Source: Halopseudomonas pelagia (GTDB lineage: Bacteria > Pseudomonadota > Gammaproteobacteria > Pseudomonadales > Pseudomonadaceae). From it: a DNA stretch of 64,000 bases. The DNA is taken from positions 248,001 to 312,000 of the forward strand of contig NZ_CP033116.1 in NCBI RefSeq assembly GCF_009497895.1, in the 5' to 3' direction. Under the pieces are notes generated by a model. The model saw only the letters and a list, made by a program, of their open reading frames with translations, did no database searches and was not told the DNA's origin. Of this stretch, positions 34,234-43,503 are shown in pieces. Made by a program: the position numbers and the translations under genes. Every line of letters starts with the position of its first letter. Within the stretch, counting starts at the first letter, position 1.

Positions 34234-37200
34234 GTGATTCTCCTTTCAGCGACCCTTTGGATTCTGCAACAGCCGTTTCCGGCTTACCCTCAAAGCGCTT
34301 GGCCAGCGTTCTCAGGGCAACATAGAACACCGGGGTCAGCAGCAGGCCGAACAGGGTCACACCGATCATCCCGGTAAACACCGTGATGCCCATGGCGTTG
34401 CGCACCTCGGCACCTGCGCCGGTTGCCAGCACCAGCGGTACGACACCGGCAATAAAGGCCACCGAGGTCATGATGATCGGGCGCAGACGCAGGCGGCTGG
34501 CCTCCAGTGCGGCGCTGACGGTATCGCGACCCTGCAATTCCAGTTCGCGAGCAAACTCGACGATCAGGATTGCGTTCTTGCATGCCAGCCCCATCAACAC
34601 CACCAGGCCCACCTGGACGAAGATGTTGTTGTCACCACCGACCATCCACACGCCGAACAAGGCGGCAAGCAAGCACATCGGCACGATCAGAATCACTGCC
34701 AGCGGCATCACCCAGCTTTCATACAGCGCCGCAAGCACCAGGAACACCAGCAGCAAGGCCAGCGGGAACACCACCATCGCCGCATTGCCCTGGGTTACCT
34801 GCTGGAAGCTCAGGTCGGTCCATTCCAGCGTCATGCCGGCTGGCAACACCTCGTCTGCTACGCCCATGACCGCAGCCAGGGTTTGCGACGACGACAGCAG
34901 GGTCGGGTCGGACTGGCCAATCAGGTCCGCCGCCGGATAGCCGTTGTAGCGGATCACCGGGTCTGGCCCGAAACTCTCGCGCAGCGTCACCATGGTATTG
35001 AGCGGGACCATCTCGTTATTCGCGTTACGCGTATAAAGGTGGTCGATGTCGCTTGGGTTATCGCGGAACTGCGCATCCGCCTGAGCCATGACCCGATAGG
35101 TACGGCCGAACAGATTGAAGTCGTTGATGTACTGCGAGCCAAAATACAGCTGCAGGCTGCCGAACAGATCATCCAGCTGCACGCCCTGGGCCTTGGCCTG
35201 CATACGGTCTACATCGGCATCCAGTTGCGGCACGTTGGCCTGGTAGGAGCTGAACGGGTAGAACATGCCGGGCGTCTCGCTCAGCGCCAGGGCCAGTTCG
35301 TTGGTGGCGTTCTGCAGTTCACCATAACCGGCGCCGCGACGATCCTGTACGTACAGCGAATACCCCGAACCCGCGCCCAGACCGAACACCGGCGGCGGCA
35401 TAAAGGTTATGGCGAAGCCTTCATTGATGCCGCCCAGCTGTGCGTTGATGTCATCGGAGATCGCCTGTGCGGTGCGGTCACGCACCTCGAAGTCATCGAA
35501 CACCATGAACACCGTACCCACGTTCGGCGTGTTGGTGCCCTGCAGCGCATTGAAGCCGACGAAGGCCAGCGCGTCAGATACGCCCTCCGTCTCCAGCGCC
35601 AGCTCACTGACCCGCCTTGCCACGGCTTCGGTACGATCCAGCGAAGCACCTTCCGGCAAACGGATACTACCGATCAGGTAAGTCTTGTCCTGAATCGGAA
35701 TAAAACCGCCAGGCACCTGGGTGAACATCAACGCAGTACCACCCAGCAGGAGTAGATAAACGCCAAAGACCAAGCCGCGTTTACTCAGGCTGCGACCGAC
35801 CAAGGATTCGTAGCGTTGCGCATTACGCTGGAAAAAGCGGTTGAACGGACGGAATATCCAGCCAAACAGGCGGTTGATAATGCGCGCCGGCAAATCCGGC
35901 GGAGCGCCATGCGGTTTCAACAACGCAGCCGCCAGCGCGGGCGAGAGGGTCAGCGAGTTGATCGCTGAAATCACCGTGGCAATGGCGATGGTCATGGCAA
36001 ACTGGCGGTAGAACTGCCCGGTAATGCCATCCAGAAAGGCCATCGGCACGAATACCGCACAGAGCACCAGACTGATGGCAACGATCGGCCCGCTGACCTC
36101 GCGCTTCGCCTGGTGCGCAGCCGCCAACGGTGCCAGCCCCTCCTCGATATTACGTTCGACGTTCTCCACCACCACGATGGCATCGTCCACCACGATACCA
36201 ATCGCCAGCACCATGGCAAACAGGGTCAGGGTGTTGATCGAAAAGCCCATCAGCAGCAAGACGGCAAAGGTACCGACAATCGATACCGGTACCGCCAGCA
36301 GCGGAATCAGCGACGCGCGCCAGGTCTGCAGAAACAGAATTACCACCAGCACGACCAGCGCGACGGCCTCGAGCAAGGTCATGATCACGGCCTTGATTGA
36401 GGTGCTGACGAACACGGTCGGGTCGTAAGCTACTTCCCAGCTCAAGCCCTCGGGGAAATCGCCCTCCAGCTCGGCCATTTTTGCCCGTACCGCAGCGGAC
36501 ACATCCAGAGAGTTAGAGCCGGGTGCCTGGAAGATCGGCAGGGCCACGGCCTGGCGGTTATTCAACAGCGCGCGCAAGGAGTCCTGCGACGCAGCCAGCT
36601 CAACCCGCGCCACATCCTTGAGCAGTGTGACCTCACCCTGCTCGCCGGTTTGCAACACGATATTCTCGAATTCCTCGACCGTCTCCAGGCGGCCCTGGGC
36701 GTTGATCGAGATCAGCAGATCCGAGCCATCCGGCATCGGCGGCGCGCCGATCTGTCCGGCGGAGACCTGGATGTTCTGCTCGCGTACCGCAGCGCTGATG
36801 TCACCAGCGGTCACGCCCAGCGCCGCAGCACGCTGCGGATCGATCCACAGGCGCATGGCATAGTCGCCAGAACCGAACAGGCCGGCCTGGCCGACACCGG
36901 GAATGCGTGCCAGCTCGTCACGAATATGCAGTACCGCGTAATTGCGGATATAGGTGGCATCCAGGCTGTCGTCCGGTGAGGTCAGATGCACCGCCATCAT
37001 CAGGTTGGGCGACTGCTTCTGGGTGGTGACGCCTAGCTGACGCACATCCTCCGGTAGCCGCGGCAACGCCTGGGATACCCGGTTCTGCACCTGCACCTGG
37101 GCCTGATCCGGGTCGGTACCCAGGGCAAAGGTCACGGTCAGCGCCAGGCTGCCATCACTGCCGGCCACCGATTTCATGTAGATCATGTCCTCGACGCCGT

Positions 37201-37414
37201 TAATGGCTTCTTCCAGCGGCGTGGCCACGGTCTCGGATATGGTCTTGGGGTTGGCGCCCGGATAGCTGGCGCTGACCAATACGCTGGGCGGCACCACTTC
37301 GGGGTACTCGCTGACCGGCAGCAGCGGAATGCTGATCAGCCCGACAACGAAGATGATGATCGACAGCACCGAGGCAAAGATCGGCCTGTCTACGAAGAAA
37401 CGCGAAAAATTCAC
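34226..37414 (-). CDS. mexF: RND efflux pump inner membrane transporter, MexF-like
   Basis: This is a 1062-residue proton-driven drug exporter of the HAE1 family. It has 12 membrane segments with two large periplasmic loops. TM4 carries the proton-relay acids in AIGIVVDDAIVVVENVER, and TM10 the matching lysine in GLACKNAILIVEFA. The N-terminus MNFSRFFVDRPIFASVLSII, the SEYPEVVPPSV segment and the length fit MexF more closely than MexB or MexD as I recall them. MexEF-OprN exports quinolones, chloramphenicol and quorum-sensing precursors in P. aeruginosa; the substrates here are unknown. An 82-base gap separates it from the adaptor gene. Confidence 0.93.
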   Translation of the reverse strand: MNFSRFFVDRPIFASVLSIIIFVVGLISIPLLPVSEYPEVVPPSVLVSASYPGANPKTISETVATPLEEAINGVEDMIYMKSVAGSDGSLALTVTFALGTDPDQAQVQVQNRVSQALPRLPEDVRQLGVTTQKQSPNLMMAVHLTSPDDSLDATYIRNYAVLHIRDELARIPGVGQAGLFGSGDYAMRLWIDPQRAAALGVTAGDISAAVREQNIQVSAGQIGAPPMPDGSDLLISINAQGRLETVEEFENIVLQTGEQGEVTLLKDVARVELAASQDSLRALLNNRQAVALPIFQAPGSNSLDVSAAVRAKMAELEGDFPEGLSWEVAYDPTVFVSTSIKAVIMTLLEAVALVVLVVILFLQTWRASLIPLLAVPVSIVGTFAVLLLMGFSINTLTLFAMVLAIGIVVDDAIVVVENVERNIEEGLAPLAAAHQAKREVSGPIVAISLVLCAVFVPMAFLDGITGQFYRQFAMTIAIATVISAINSLTLSPALAAALLKPHGAPPDLPARIINRLFGWIFRPFNRFFQRNAQRYESLVGRSLSKRGLVFGVYLLLLGGTALMFTQVPGGFIPIQDKTYLIGSIRLPEGASLDRTEAVARRVSELALETEGVSDALAFVGFNALQGTNTPNVGTVFMVFDDFEVRDRTAQAISDDINAQLGGINEGFAITFMPPPVFGLGAGSGYSLYVQDRRGAGYGELQNATNELALALSETPGMFYPFSSYQANVPQLDADVDRMQAKAQGVQLDDLFGSLQLYFGSQYINDFNLFGRTYRVMAQADAQFRDNPSDIDHLYTRNANNEMVPLNTMVTLRESFGPDPVIRYNGYPAADLIGQSDPTLLSSSQTLAAVMGVADEVLPAGMTLEWTDLSFQQVTQGNAAMVVFPLALLLVFLVLAALYESWVMPLAVILIVPMCLLAALFGVWMVGGDNNIFVQVGLVVLMGLACKNAILIVEFARELELQGRDTVSAALEASRLRLRPIIMTSVAFIAGVVPLVLATGAGAEVRNAMGITVFTGMIGVTLFGLLLTPVFYVALRTLAKRFEGKPETAVAESKGSLKGESHE

Positions 37415-37496
37415 GGCAACAGCCTCCCGGAACGCGTCCAGAAGGCGCGCCCGTATCAGTCAAATAAAGAAGAAGGTTAAATGGAGCGCTACTGCC

Positions 37497-38648
37497 TCAC
37501 GGCGCTGTCGCGACTACTATGGGTGCCTCGCCACGGCGCATATCTACCAGCTGCGGAACCACTTCAATGCCGGGGAATGCGATCTTCTGCAACCCGTTGA
37601 CCACCACGCGCTCGCCAGCGGCCAGCCCTTCGGTGATCACCAGCAGTCCATCAACCCGGCGGCCGGTTTCAACAATGCGGCGCTCGGCGCGATTGTCGGC
37701 ATCCAGCACATACAGGTAGCGGCGATCCTGATCGGTCATCACCGCTTTCTGATCCACCAGCAATGCGGCACTGGCCGAGGCCACCGGCATTTCTACCCGG
37801 GCAAACTGCCCCGGGCGCAGAGCGCCGTCCGGATTGGCTACCTGCGCGCGGTACTGCAGGGTGCCGGTGCGGCTGTTGTACTGGTTATCAACAAAGTCCA
37901 GCTGGCCTTCAAACGGAAAGTCCTGCCCGCCTGGCAGCCCGATGCGTACTGGCACGGCCTGACCGTGGGGGTTGTCCTGGGCGGTCTGCTGATCACTCTC
38001 GAAATAGACATAGAGCGGGTCGACCGATACCAACGTGGACAATAGCGTGGCATCTGCGCTGGCCAGATTGCCGCGAGTCACCTGGGCACGGCCGATACGA
38101 CCGCTGACCGGCGCCTTGACCTGGGTATATTCCAGATCCAGTTGCGCGCTTTGCAAGGACGCCGCAGCTGCATTGACTGCCGCCTGGGCCATGGTCTTCG
38201 CCGCGTTGCGCTGCTCGAACTCCTCACGGGAGATCGCTCGGCGCTCCCACAATTGCGCGGATCGCGCAGCCTCGCTGCTGGCCAGCGTCAACTGGCTGCG
38301 CATGCGCGCCAGTTCGGCCTGGGCCAGTTGCTCACGGGCTTTATAGGGCCGCGGGTCGATAACAAAGAGCACGTCGCCCTCGCTGACCAGTTCGCCCTCT
38401 TCAAAACCGACCTTATCTATATAGCCGCTGACGCGCGGCCGCAGTTCCACCGTTTGCGGTGCCTCAACGCGGCCGCTGAAGGCTCCCCACAGGGTTACAG
38501 GTTCAGCACGAACTTCGGCGACCTCAACCTCTGGCGGTGGGGGTGCAGCGGTGTTGTCCTGGCCTTGAGCATCGCAGCCGGCCATAACGGCCAGCAGCAG
38601 GGCGCCAAGCAGCGTCACTTTGGCGTCCTTGAAGGTGATTGCTTGCAT
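37497..38648 (-). CDS. mexE: RND efflux periplasmic adaptor, MexE-like
   Basis: The 383-residue membrane fusion protein links pump and outer channel. It has a lipoprotein signal (LLLAVMAGC, Cys near 22), then VTLWGAFSGRVEAPQTVELRPRVSGYIDKVGFEEGELVSEGDVLFVIDPRPY, the biotinyl-lipoyl-like half, a helical hairpin (REQLAQAELARMRSQL through AVNAAAASLQSAQLDLEYTQV), and beta-barrel and membrane-proximal parts to the end. The open frame reaches 38876, but the lipoprotein signal starts at ATG 38648. It is the first gene of the pump operon, divergent from the AraC-type regulator. Confidence 0.92.
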   Translation of the reverse strand: MQAITFKDAKVTLLGALLLAVMAGCDAQGQDNTAAPPPPEVEVAEVRAEPVTLWGAFSGRVEAPQTVELRPRVSGYIDKVGFEEGELVSEGDVLFVIDPRPYKAREQLAQAELARMRSQLTLASSEAARSAQLWERRAISREEFEQRNAAKTMAQAAVNAAAASLQSAQLDLEYTQVKAPVSGRIGRAQVTRGNLASADATLLSTLVSVDPLYVYFESDQQTAQDNPHGQAVPVRIGLPGGQDFPFEGQLDFVDNQYNSRTGTLQYRAQVANPDGALRPGQFARVEMPVASASAALLVDQKAVMTDQDRRYLYVLDADNRAERRIVETGRRVDGLLVITEGLAAGERVVVNGLQKIAFPGIEVVPQLVDMRRGEAPIVVATAP

Positions 38649-38984
38649 GTGGTTCTCACTTCCCATCGGGGTCACTGATCTTGATCGTTTACAGAAAGAC
38701 GCCGAGAGCGCCTTGGTAGAGCTAAACGATACGATCAGTGCGCTAACAGCGGGTAGCGCATTACTGCCATATGATTGCCTAATTCTATTTATCCAGAAAT
38801 AAGCAGTAACGGCGCCGTGCCCAAAACAGGTCATCGAGCCAAACGATTGCACCGTCATAGGGCCTGTTTCACGCATGTTTGCGCGATCCTGCGGGTTTAT
38901 TGCCTATTCCTGCAAAAGTAATACAAGCTTCATCTGCCTTACCTGATCCTGTATATACTACTTGCAAGCCTTTGGAGGTCAATC
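38649..38984. promoter_or_regulatory. 336-base divergent promoter region of mexE-like and araC-like genes
   Basis: There is no gene here. Three spaced inverted repeats stand out: TGCGCTA (38739-38745) with TAGCGCA (38754-38760); TTACTGC (38761-38767) with GCAGTAA (38803-38809); and AAACAGG (38824-38830) with CCTGTTT (38863-38869). The first two lie towards the pump operon and could be operator half-sites. On the regulator side, TATACT at 38954-38959 is a likely -10, without a good -35, and GGAGG at 38974-38978 is the ribosome site. I saw no nod-box of the kind MexT binds. Confidence 0.5.
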
Positions 38985-39965
38985 ATGAATACCGTCGCCC
39001 ACTCAAGTATTGTTCTCGACTCCGCCCTCAATTCCACACCCCTGCCGGTCGAGCCCATGTGCCGCGAGCTGGCCGACCTGGTCGCCGCCAGAATGACCGA
39101 AGAAGGTGTCTATGAAACCGACATTCCGGGTCTGGATCTGTTTCGCGTGGACGCGCCCACCAGTTGCATGTCTACCGTCTACGAACCCTCGCTGTGCGTT
39201 ATTGCCCAGGGTCGCAAGATCGTCCAGCTCGGTGATCGGGAGATCGTCTACGGGGCGCTCAGCTATATGGTCTCCAGCGTTGATCTGCCGGTAAATGGCT
39301 ATGTAGTCGATGCATCACCGGAAAATCCGTTTCTGGCAGTGAAGATCAATATCGACCCGGCCGAGGTCGCCGAACTGGTACTGCAGCTGGGCGACGCTGC
39401 ACCATCAGAGCCGGTCGATTGCCCCTATTCGGCCTGCGGCCTCTGCGTGGCCCAGGTCGATCTGGGTATCCTCGATGCCATGACCCGCCTGGTAAGGCTG
39501 CTCGATTCGCCTACCGACGCGCGCTTTCTGGCACCGCTGATCCAGCGCGAGATAGTCTACCGCGCGTTGGTGGGTGAAATGGGCTCGCGCATGCGCGAGT
39601 TTGTATCTGCCGACAGCCAGTCGCACCGCATTTCCAGGGTAATTTCGGTACTCAAGGACCGATTTGCCGAGCCGTTGCGGGTGCGAGAACTGGCGGAAGA
39701 CGTGAACATGAGTGAGTCGACGCTGTATCACAGCTTCAAGCAGGTCACGCGCATGTCCCCGGTGCAGTTCCAGAAGAAGCTGCGGTTACACGAAGCGCGT
39801 CGGTTAATGCTCAGCGAGGGTCTGGAAGCGGCCACTGCCAGCTACCGGGTCGGCTACGAAAGCCCCTCGCACTTCAGCCGTGAGTACAGCCGCATGTTCG
39901 GCGCGCCACCGCGGGCCGATGTGATCAAATTGCGCGGTGAAACGCGTATGAGCGTGCCTGCCTGA
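38985..39965 (+). CDS. AraC-family transcriptional regulator (AraC_N type)
   Basis: The 326-residue protein has an N-terminal ligand or dimerisation domain of the AraC_N type (PTSCMSTVYEPSLCVIAQGRKIVQLGDREIVYGALSYMVSSVDLPV) and a C-terminal pair of helix-turn-helix motifs (PLRVRELAEDVNMSESTLYHSFKQVTRMSPVQFQKKLRLHEARRLM, then EAATASYRVGYESPSHFSREYSRMFGAPP). Relatives include regulators of alcohol or aldehyde genes and of RND pumps. Divergence from the pump operon makes it the probable local regulator. GGAGG lies 6 bases before ATG 38985. Confidence 0.9.
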   Translation: MNTVAHSSIVLDSALNSTPLPVEPMCRELADLVAARMTEEGVYETDIPGLDLFRVDAPTSCMSTVYEPSLCVIAQGRKIVQLGDREIVYGALSYMVSSVDLPVNGYVVDASPENPFLAVKINIDPAEVAELVLQLGDAAPSEPVDCPYSACGLCVAQVDLGILDAMTRLVRLLDSPTDARFLAPLIQREIVYRALVGEMGSRMREFVSADSQSHRISRVISVLKDRFAEPLRVRELAEDVNMSESTLYHSFKQVTRMSPVQFQKKLRLHEARRLMLSEGLEAATASYRVGYESPSHFSREYSRMFGAPPRADVIKLRGETRMSVPA

Positions 39966-39971
39966 GCATTC

Positions 39972-39991
39972 GCTCCAGTAACACCTGGAGC
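39972..39991. terminator. Hairpin between convergent araC-like and tctE genes
   Basis: GCTCCAG (39972-39978) and CTGGAGC (39985-39991) form a 7-bp stem over a 6-base loop in the 52-base space between the two stops. There is no T tract on either strand, so it is a weak or Rho-assisted end. Confidence 0.45.
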
Positions 39992-40017
39992 ATTCGCCAA
40001 CCGGGTGATAGCTGAGC

Positions 40018-41391
40018 TCAGGCGGGGAATCCGACCCTGACCAGCAAGCCGCCGAGTGGACCTTGATGCAAGGTAATTTCGGCGCGGTGGGCACGGCATA
40101 TTTCGCCGACGATCGACAGCCCCAACCCGGTGCCTTCGCCCTGGTGATAAAAGCGCTGAAAAACCTTTTGCCGTTCGCTCTCTGGGATGCCGGTGCCGGT
40201 GTCTTCGATCTCCAGCGAGCGCGGCGCACGCAAACGCAGAATGACCTGGCCACCCTTCGGCGTGTGCTGCAGGGCATTGGATATCAGGTTACTGATCAGC
40301 TCTTGCAGCAAGGTCGGCTCGCCCCACACCTCGAACTGCCGCTCCGCCTCCAGGGCCAACTCTATCCCCCGCGAGTGGGCCAGCGGCACCATACTAATGG
40401 CCAACTCCTGGACCAGCGGCTGCATCGCCACCCGCTCCGCACTGCCTTCAGCCACCGCCCGCGCGCCCCGCTCAATGCGCGCCATCGACAGTAGCCGATT
40501 CGCCAGCTGAATGGTCCGGTCAGTACTTTGCTGCGCTTCATGCAGCGCCTGTTTCCAGGCCTCGGGCTCGGGGGCACGCAAGCCCAGTTCAATCCGTGCC
40601 TTGAGCGCCGCCAACGGCGTGCGCAGCTCGTGGGAAGCCTCGGCAATAAAGTCGCGCTGGCGCTCGAAGTTCTCACGCAGGCGTCCGGTAAAGTGGTTGA
40701 TAGAATCCACCAGCGGGGCAACCTCACGCTGCAAGCCATCGGTGCTGATGGGACGCAGATCATCACTGGCGCGCCCGGCGACTTCTTCGCGCAATCGCTT
40801 GAGCGGCCGTAATGCAGCGGTGACCGCCAGCCAGGCGAGTAGCAGTGCGCTGACGGCCAGCAACCCAAGATTGATCAACGACTGACGTAATAGCGTGTGC
40901 GCCATGCGGTCCCGGGCTTCGAGGGTTTCGGCGACGCGAATCTCGGCCATACCCGGATTGGCGCCGCCGCTGATCGGCTGCAACAGGCTGACCAGCCGTA
41001 CGCCAGCGCCGCGATAATCGGCATCGTAAAAGCGGGCCAGGGCAGGGTAGTTACGGGTCATCTCAACGCTGGCATCGGGGCCGGGGAGATCCTCGTAACC
41101 GGAGACCGGCTCTCCCTCCAGGTTCAGCACCTCGTAATACAGCCGGCCGGTAATGTCGTAGGCGAAATTGTCCAGCGCGATATAAGGCACTTCCACCACC
41201 AGCTTGCCGTCATCGTCATACAATCGTTCGGCGATCGCCCGCGCCGAGGACAGCAACGAGCGATCATAGGCCACATCCGCAGCCCGGCGGGCGTTCCAGT
41301 AAGCCGCAGTACTGCCCAACACCAGCAGAATCGCCAACATCAGCGCCAGGCGCCGTAACAGGCGGCCGCGCAAGCTGCCGGAATCGCTCAT
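40018..41391 (-). CDS. tctE: Sensor histidine kinase TctE
   Basis: This membrane kinase is proposed to sense tricarboxylates. The 457-residue protein has TM1 (about 12-31), a periplasmic 2CSK-type domain (about 32-165), TM2 (about 172-192), HAMP, HisKA with H254 in EASHELRTPLAALKARIELGLR, and a HATPase domain (ELISNLISNALQHTP, DTGTGIPESERQKVFQRFYH, GEGTGLGLSIV). The start is ATG 41391, which overlaps the tctD stop by 4 bases; the much longer open frame upstream runs through tctD in another frame and is spurious. In P. aeruginosa TctED controls opdH and tctCBA. Confidence 0.92.
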   Translation of the reverse strand: MSDSGSLRGRLLRRLALMLAILLVLGSTAAYWNARRAADVAYDRSLLSSARAIAERLYDDDGKLVVEVPYIALDNFAYDITGRLYYEVLNLEGEPVSGYEDLPGPDASVEMTRNYPALARFYDADYRGAGVRLVSLLQPISGGANPGMAEIRVAETLEARDRMAHTLLRQSLINLGLLAVSALLLAWLAVTAALRPLKRLREEVAGRASDDLRPISTDGLQREVAPLVDSINHFTGRLRENFERQRDFIAEASHELRTPLAALKARIELGLRAPEPEAWKQALHEAQQSTDRTIQLANRLLSMARIERGARAVAEGSAERVAMQPLVQELAISMVPLAHSRGIELALEAERQFEVWGEPTLLQELISNLISNALQHTPKGGQVILRLRAPRSLEIEDTGTGIPESERQKVFQRFYHQGEGTGLGLSIVGEICRAHRAEITLHQGPLGGLLVRVGFPA

Positions 41392-42056
41392 GCCTGGACT
41401 TCCAGCAGATAGCCCAGGCCGCGAAAGGTGACAATGCGCACCGGACTGGCTTCCAGCTTGCGCCGCAGCCGCGAGATATAGATCTCGATCGCCTCCGGAT
41501 TGGCATCCTGATCCAGCCCGAATACCTTGCCAGCCAGTTGCTCCTTGCTCATCAGCCGCCCCGGACGGGCGATCAGATTTTCCAGCACGGCATGTTCGCG
41601 CGAGGGCAGTTGCAGCGGCTGGCCACACAGCGTGAAGCGCCGGTCATTCAGATCGTAGACCAATTCGCCACACTGCTGCTGGCGCTCGCCGCCCATCAAA
41701 CTGCGGCGCAGCAGGGCGTTAACGCGTGCCTCCAGCTCACTGAGTTCGAAGGGTTTGGCCAGGTAGTCGTCAGCCCCCAGGTTCAGCCCGCGCACCCGAT
41801 CAGCCACCTCGCCGCGCGCGGTGAGCATCAGTACCGCCAGGGTCTGGCCGCGTTCGCGCAGTAGGCGCAAAACGTCGAAACCGTCCATGCGCGGCAGCCC
41901 GACATCGAGGATTGCCAGCGCATAATCTTCGCTGCGCAGCGCCTGATCGGCGACCACCCCGTCGTGCAGGGTATCCACCGTCCAGCCCCCGGCCTTGAGC
42001 ATGCGGGTCAGGCTTTCCGCCAACTCCGGGTCATCTTCCACCAGCAAAATGCGCAA
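41388..42056 (-). CDS. tctD: OmpR-family response regulator TctD
   Basis: The 222-residue regulator has a receiver with D51 (LAILDVGLPRMDGF) and the acidic pair EDD at 7-9, and a winged-helix output domain (LQLPSREHAVLENLIARPGRLMSKEQLAGKVFG, EIYISRLRRKLEASPVRIVTFRGLGYLLE). It is divergent from opdH across 184 bases. Enteric TctD activates tricarboxylate uptake; Pseudomonas orthologues can repress or activate opdH. Tandem 11-base repeats in the shared region are a likely binding site. Pairing and context make the assignment strong. Confidence 0.93.
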   Translation of the reverse strand: MRILLVEDDPELAESLTRMLKAGGWTVDTLHDGVVADQALRSEDYALAILDVGLPRMDGFDVLRLLRERGQTLAVLMLTARGEVADRVRGLNLGADDYLAKPFELSELEARVNALLRRSLMGGERQQQCGELVYDLNDRRFTLCGQPLQLPSREHAVLENLIARPGRLMSKEQLAGKVFGLDQDANPEAIEIYISRLRRKLEASPVRIVTFRGLGYLLEVQA

Positions 42057-42120
42057 TGCCGAGTCTCTCGTGTGGCTGCTTTTGTCAGAGTGTACACCGC
42101 CAAACAGGGGTCGCCAGCAT

Positions 42121-42142
42121 GAAAGGTTGGCGAAAGGTTAGC
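42121..42142. promoter_or_regulatory. Tandem 11-bp direct repeats, candidate TctD operator
   Basis: GAAAGGTTGGC (42121-42131) is followed immediately by GAAAGGTTAGC (42132-42142), 10 of 11 bases identical at an 11-base period. OmpR/PhoB-type regulators bind head-to-tail dimers on direct repeats of exactly this spacing. The site is 65 bases from the tctD start and about 100 from the opdH start. Confidence 0.65.
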
Positions 42143-42219
42143 ACTTTAGGATTCGCCCAGGCTCACCCAAACACCCGGGGTGCAGTACGACTCAGGGCGC
42201 AAAGATCGCCCAGTACAAA

Positions 42220-42232
42220 AACAACAATGGAG
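42220..42232 (+). promoter_or_regulatory. Crc/Hfq catabolite-repression motif beside the opdH ribosome site
   Basis: AACAACAA at 42220-42227 fits the known Hfq/Crc target AANAANAA and touches the ribosome site TGGAG (42228-42232) of opdH. Hfq with Crc bound here would block translation when preferred carbon sources are present. A similar AATAAGAA lies at 43541-43548, just before the ribosome site of tctC. Confidence 0.65.
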
Positions 42233-42240
42233 TTTATCTG

Positions 42241-43503
42241 ATGCATACGAAGGCGCACCTAACGCGTGGTATTCCCGCCATTCTGTTACTCGGCTCATCG
42301 TCCCTTCTGGCGCAAGGCGTTATGGCCCAGGGTTTTGTCGAAGACAGCAGCGCGACACTCAGCACCAGCAATATCTATTTCAACCGTGACTTCCGCGAAG
42401 GCGATGGCCAGTCCAAACGCGAGGAGTGGGCTCAGGGTTTTATCCTCAACGTCAAATCCGGATTTACCCCCGGGACCATCGGTTTTGGTCTGGATGCGCA
42501 GGCGATGCTCGGCCTGAAACTGGATTCCAGCCCTGACCGCACCGGCACCGGCCTGCTGCCCACTCATGACGACGGCCGCGCTGCGAACGAATACAGCAAG
42601 CTGAATCTGACTGCCAAGGCGCGCATGTCCGAATCCACCCTGCTGGTGGGCAGCCTGCTACCCAAGTTGCCAACGCTGAACCCGAACACCAGCCGCATTC
42701 TGCCGCAGACCTTCGAAGGCGGCATGGCAACCATCAATGAATTCGACAACCTGAGCATCAGCCTTGGCCGCCTGACCAAGGCCAAGGACCGCAACTCCAC
42801 TGATGCTGAGGACATTACCTCGAACAACAAAAACCAGCGCTTCGGCGGCTCGTTCGAGGCAGACCATTTCGATTGGGTCGGGTTGGACTACCAGTTCATA
42901 CCCAGCCTGGCGGGCAGGTATCACCTGGCACAACTGGATGATATCTACCGCCAACATTTTGTGGGCCTGACCCACCAGTTGGCACTGGGCGAGGGCAGCC
43001 TGAAGTCGGAGCTGCGCGTGTCCGTTTCCGAGGAGCAGGGCGCCGCTCAGGCTGGCGATATTGATAACCAGGCCTGGCAGGGTTTGTTCAGCTATGCGCT
43101 GGGCGGGCATAAATTCGGCTTCAACCTGCAGAAAATGCGCGGCGACAACGCCTTTCCGTATATCGACGGCAGCAACCCGGTACTGGCCAACTTCGTGCAG
43201 ATCAACGATTTCGCCGAAGCCGGTCAGCGTTCAGCCCAGGTGCGTTATGACTACAATTTTGCCGACCAGGGCCTGCCCGGCCTGAGCTTCATGAGCCGCT
43301 ACACCAAGGGCGACCAGGCAGAGCTGGTCGCAGGCGGCGAAGGCAAGGACTGGGAACGCAATACCGAGCTGCAGTACGTGATCCAGGAAGGTCCCCTGGA
43401 AAATCTGGGTCTGCGCTGGCGCAATGCGTCCTACCGTTCCAGCTATGCCCGTGATGTGGACGAGAACCGTCTGATCGTCAGCTACAGCCTGCCGATCTGG
43501 TAA
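42241..43503 (+). CDS. opdH: OprD-family outer membrane porin OpdH
   Basis: This 420-residue substrate-specific porin probably admits citrate, isocitrate or cis-aconitate. The signal peptide ends near LLAQGVMAQG, and the mature start FVEDSSATLSTSNIYFNRDFREGDGQSKREEWAQGFILNVKSGFTPGTIGFGLDAQAMLGLKLDS is the classic OprD/Occ opening. The C-terminus LIVSYSLPIW ends in an aromatic residue, as needed for outer membrane assembly. It is followed by tctCBA and preceded by divergent tctDE, the same order as in P. aeruginosa. An AT-rich leader with a Crc-type motif stands before the start. Confidence 0.93.
   Translation: MHTKAHLTRGIPAILLLGSSSLLAQGVMAQGFVEDSSATLSTSNIYFNRDFREGDGQSKREEWAQGFILNVKSGFTPGTIGFGLDAQAMLGLKLDSSPDRTGTGLLPTHDDGRAANEYSKLNLTAKARMSESTLLVGSLLPKLPTLNPNTSRILPQTFEGGMATINEFDNLSISLGRLTKAKDRNSTDAEDITSNNKNQRFGGSFEADHFDWVGLDYQFIPSLAGRYHLAQLDDIYRQHFVGLTHQLALGEGSLKSELRVSVSEEQGAAQAGDIDNQAWQGLFSYALGGHKFGFNLQKMRGDNAFPYIDGSNPVLANFVQINDFAEAGQRSAQVRYDYNFADQGLPGLSFMSRYTKGDQAELVAGGEGKDWERNTELQYVIQEGPLENLGLRWRNASYRSSYARDVDENRLIVSYSLPIW

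Noticed and set aside
34883..35755. Plus-strand open frame of 290 codons opposite the mexF-like gene
   Set aside because: Shadow of the RND pump gene, with no motif of its own.
41392..41628. N-terminal extension of TctE
   Set aside because: The extension runs through tctD in another frame. The ATG at 41391 with the 4-base overlap and a transmembrane helix right after it is the natural start.
42196..42212. GGGCG-N7-CGCCC dyad upstream of opdH
   Set aside because: Arms are only 5 bases in high-G+C DNA and could be chance; the tandem 11-base repeat nearby is the better operator candidate.
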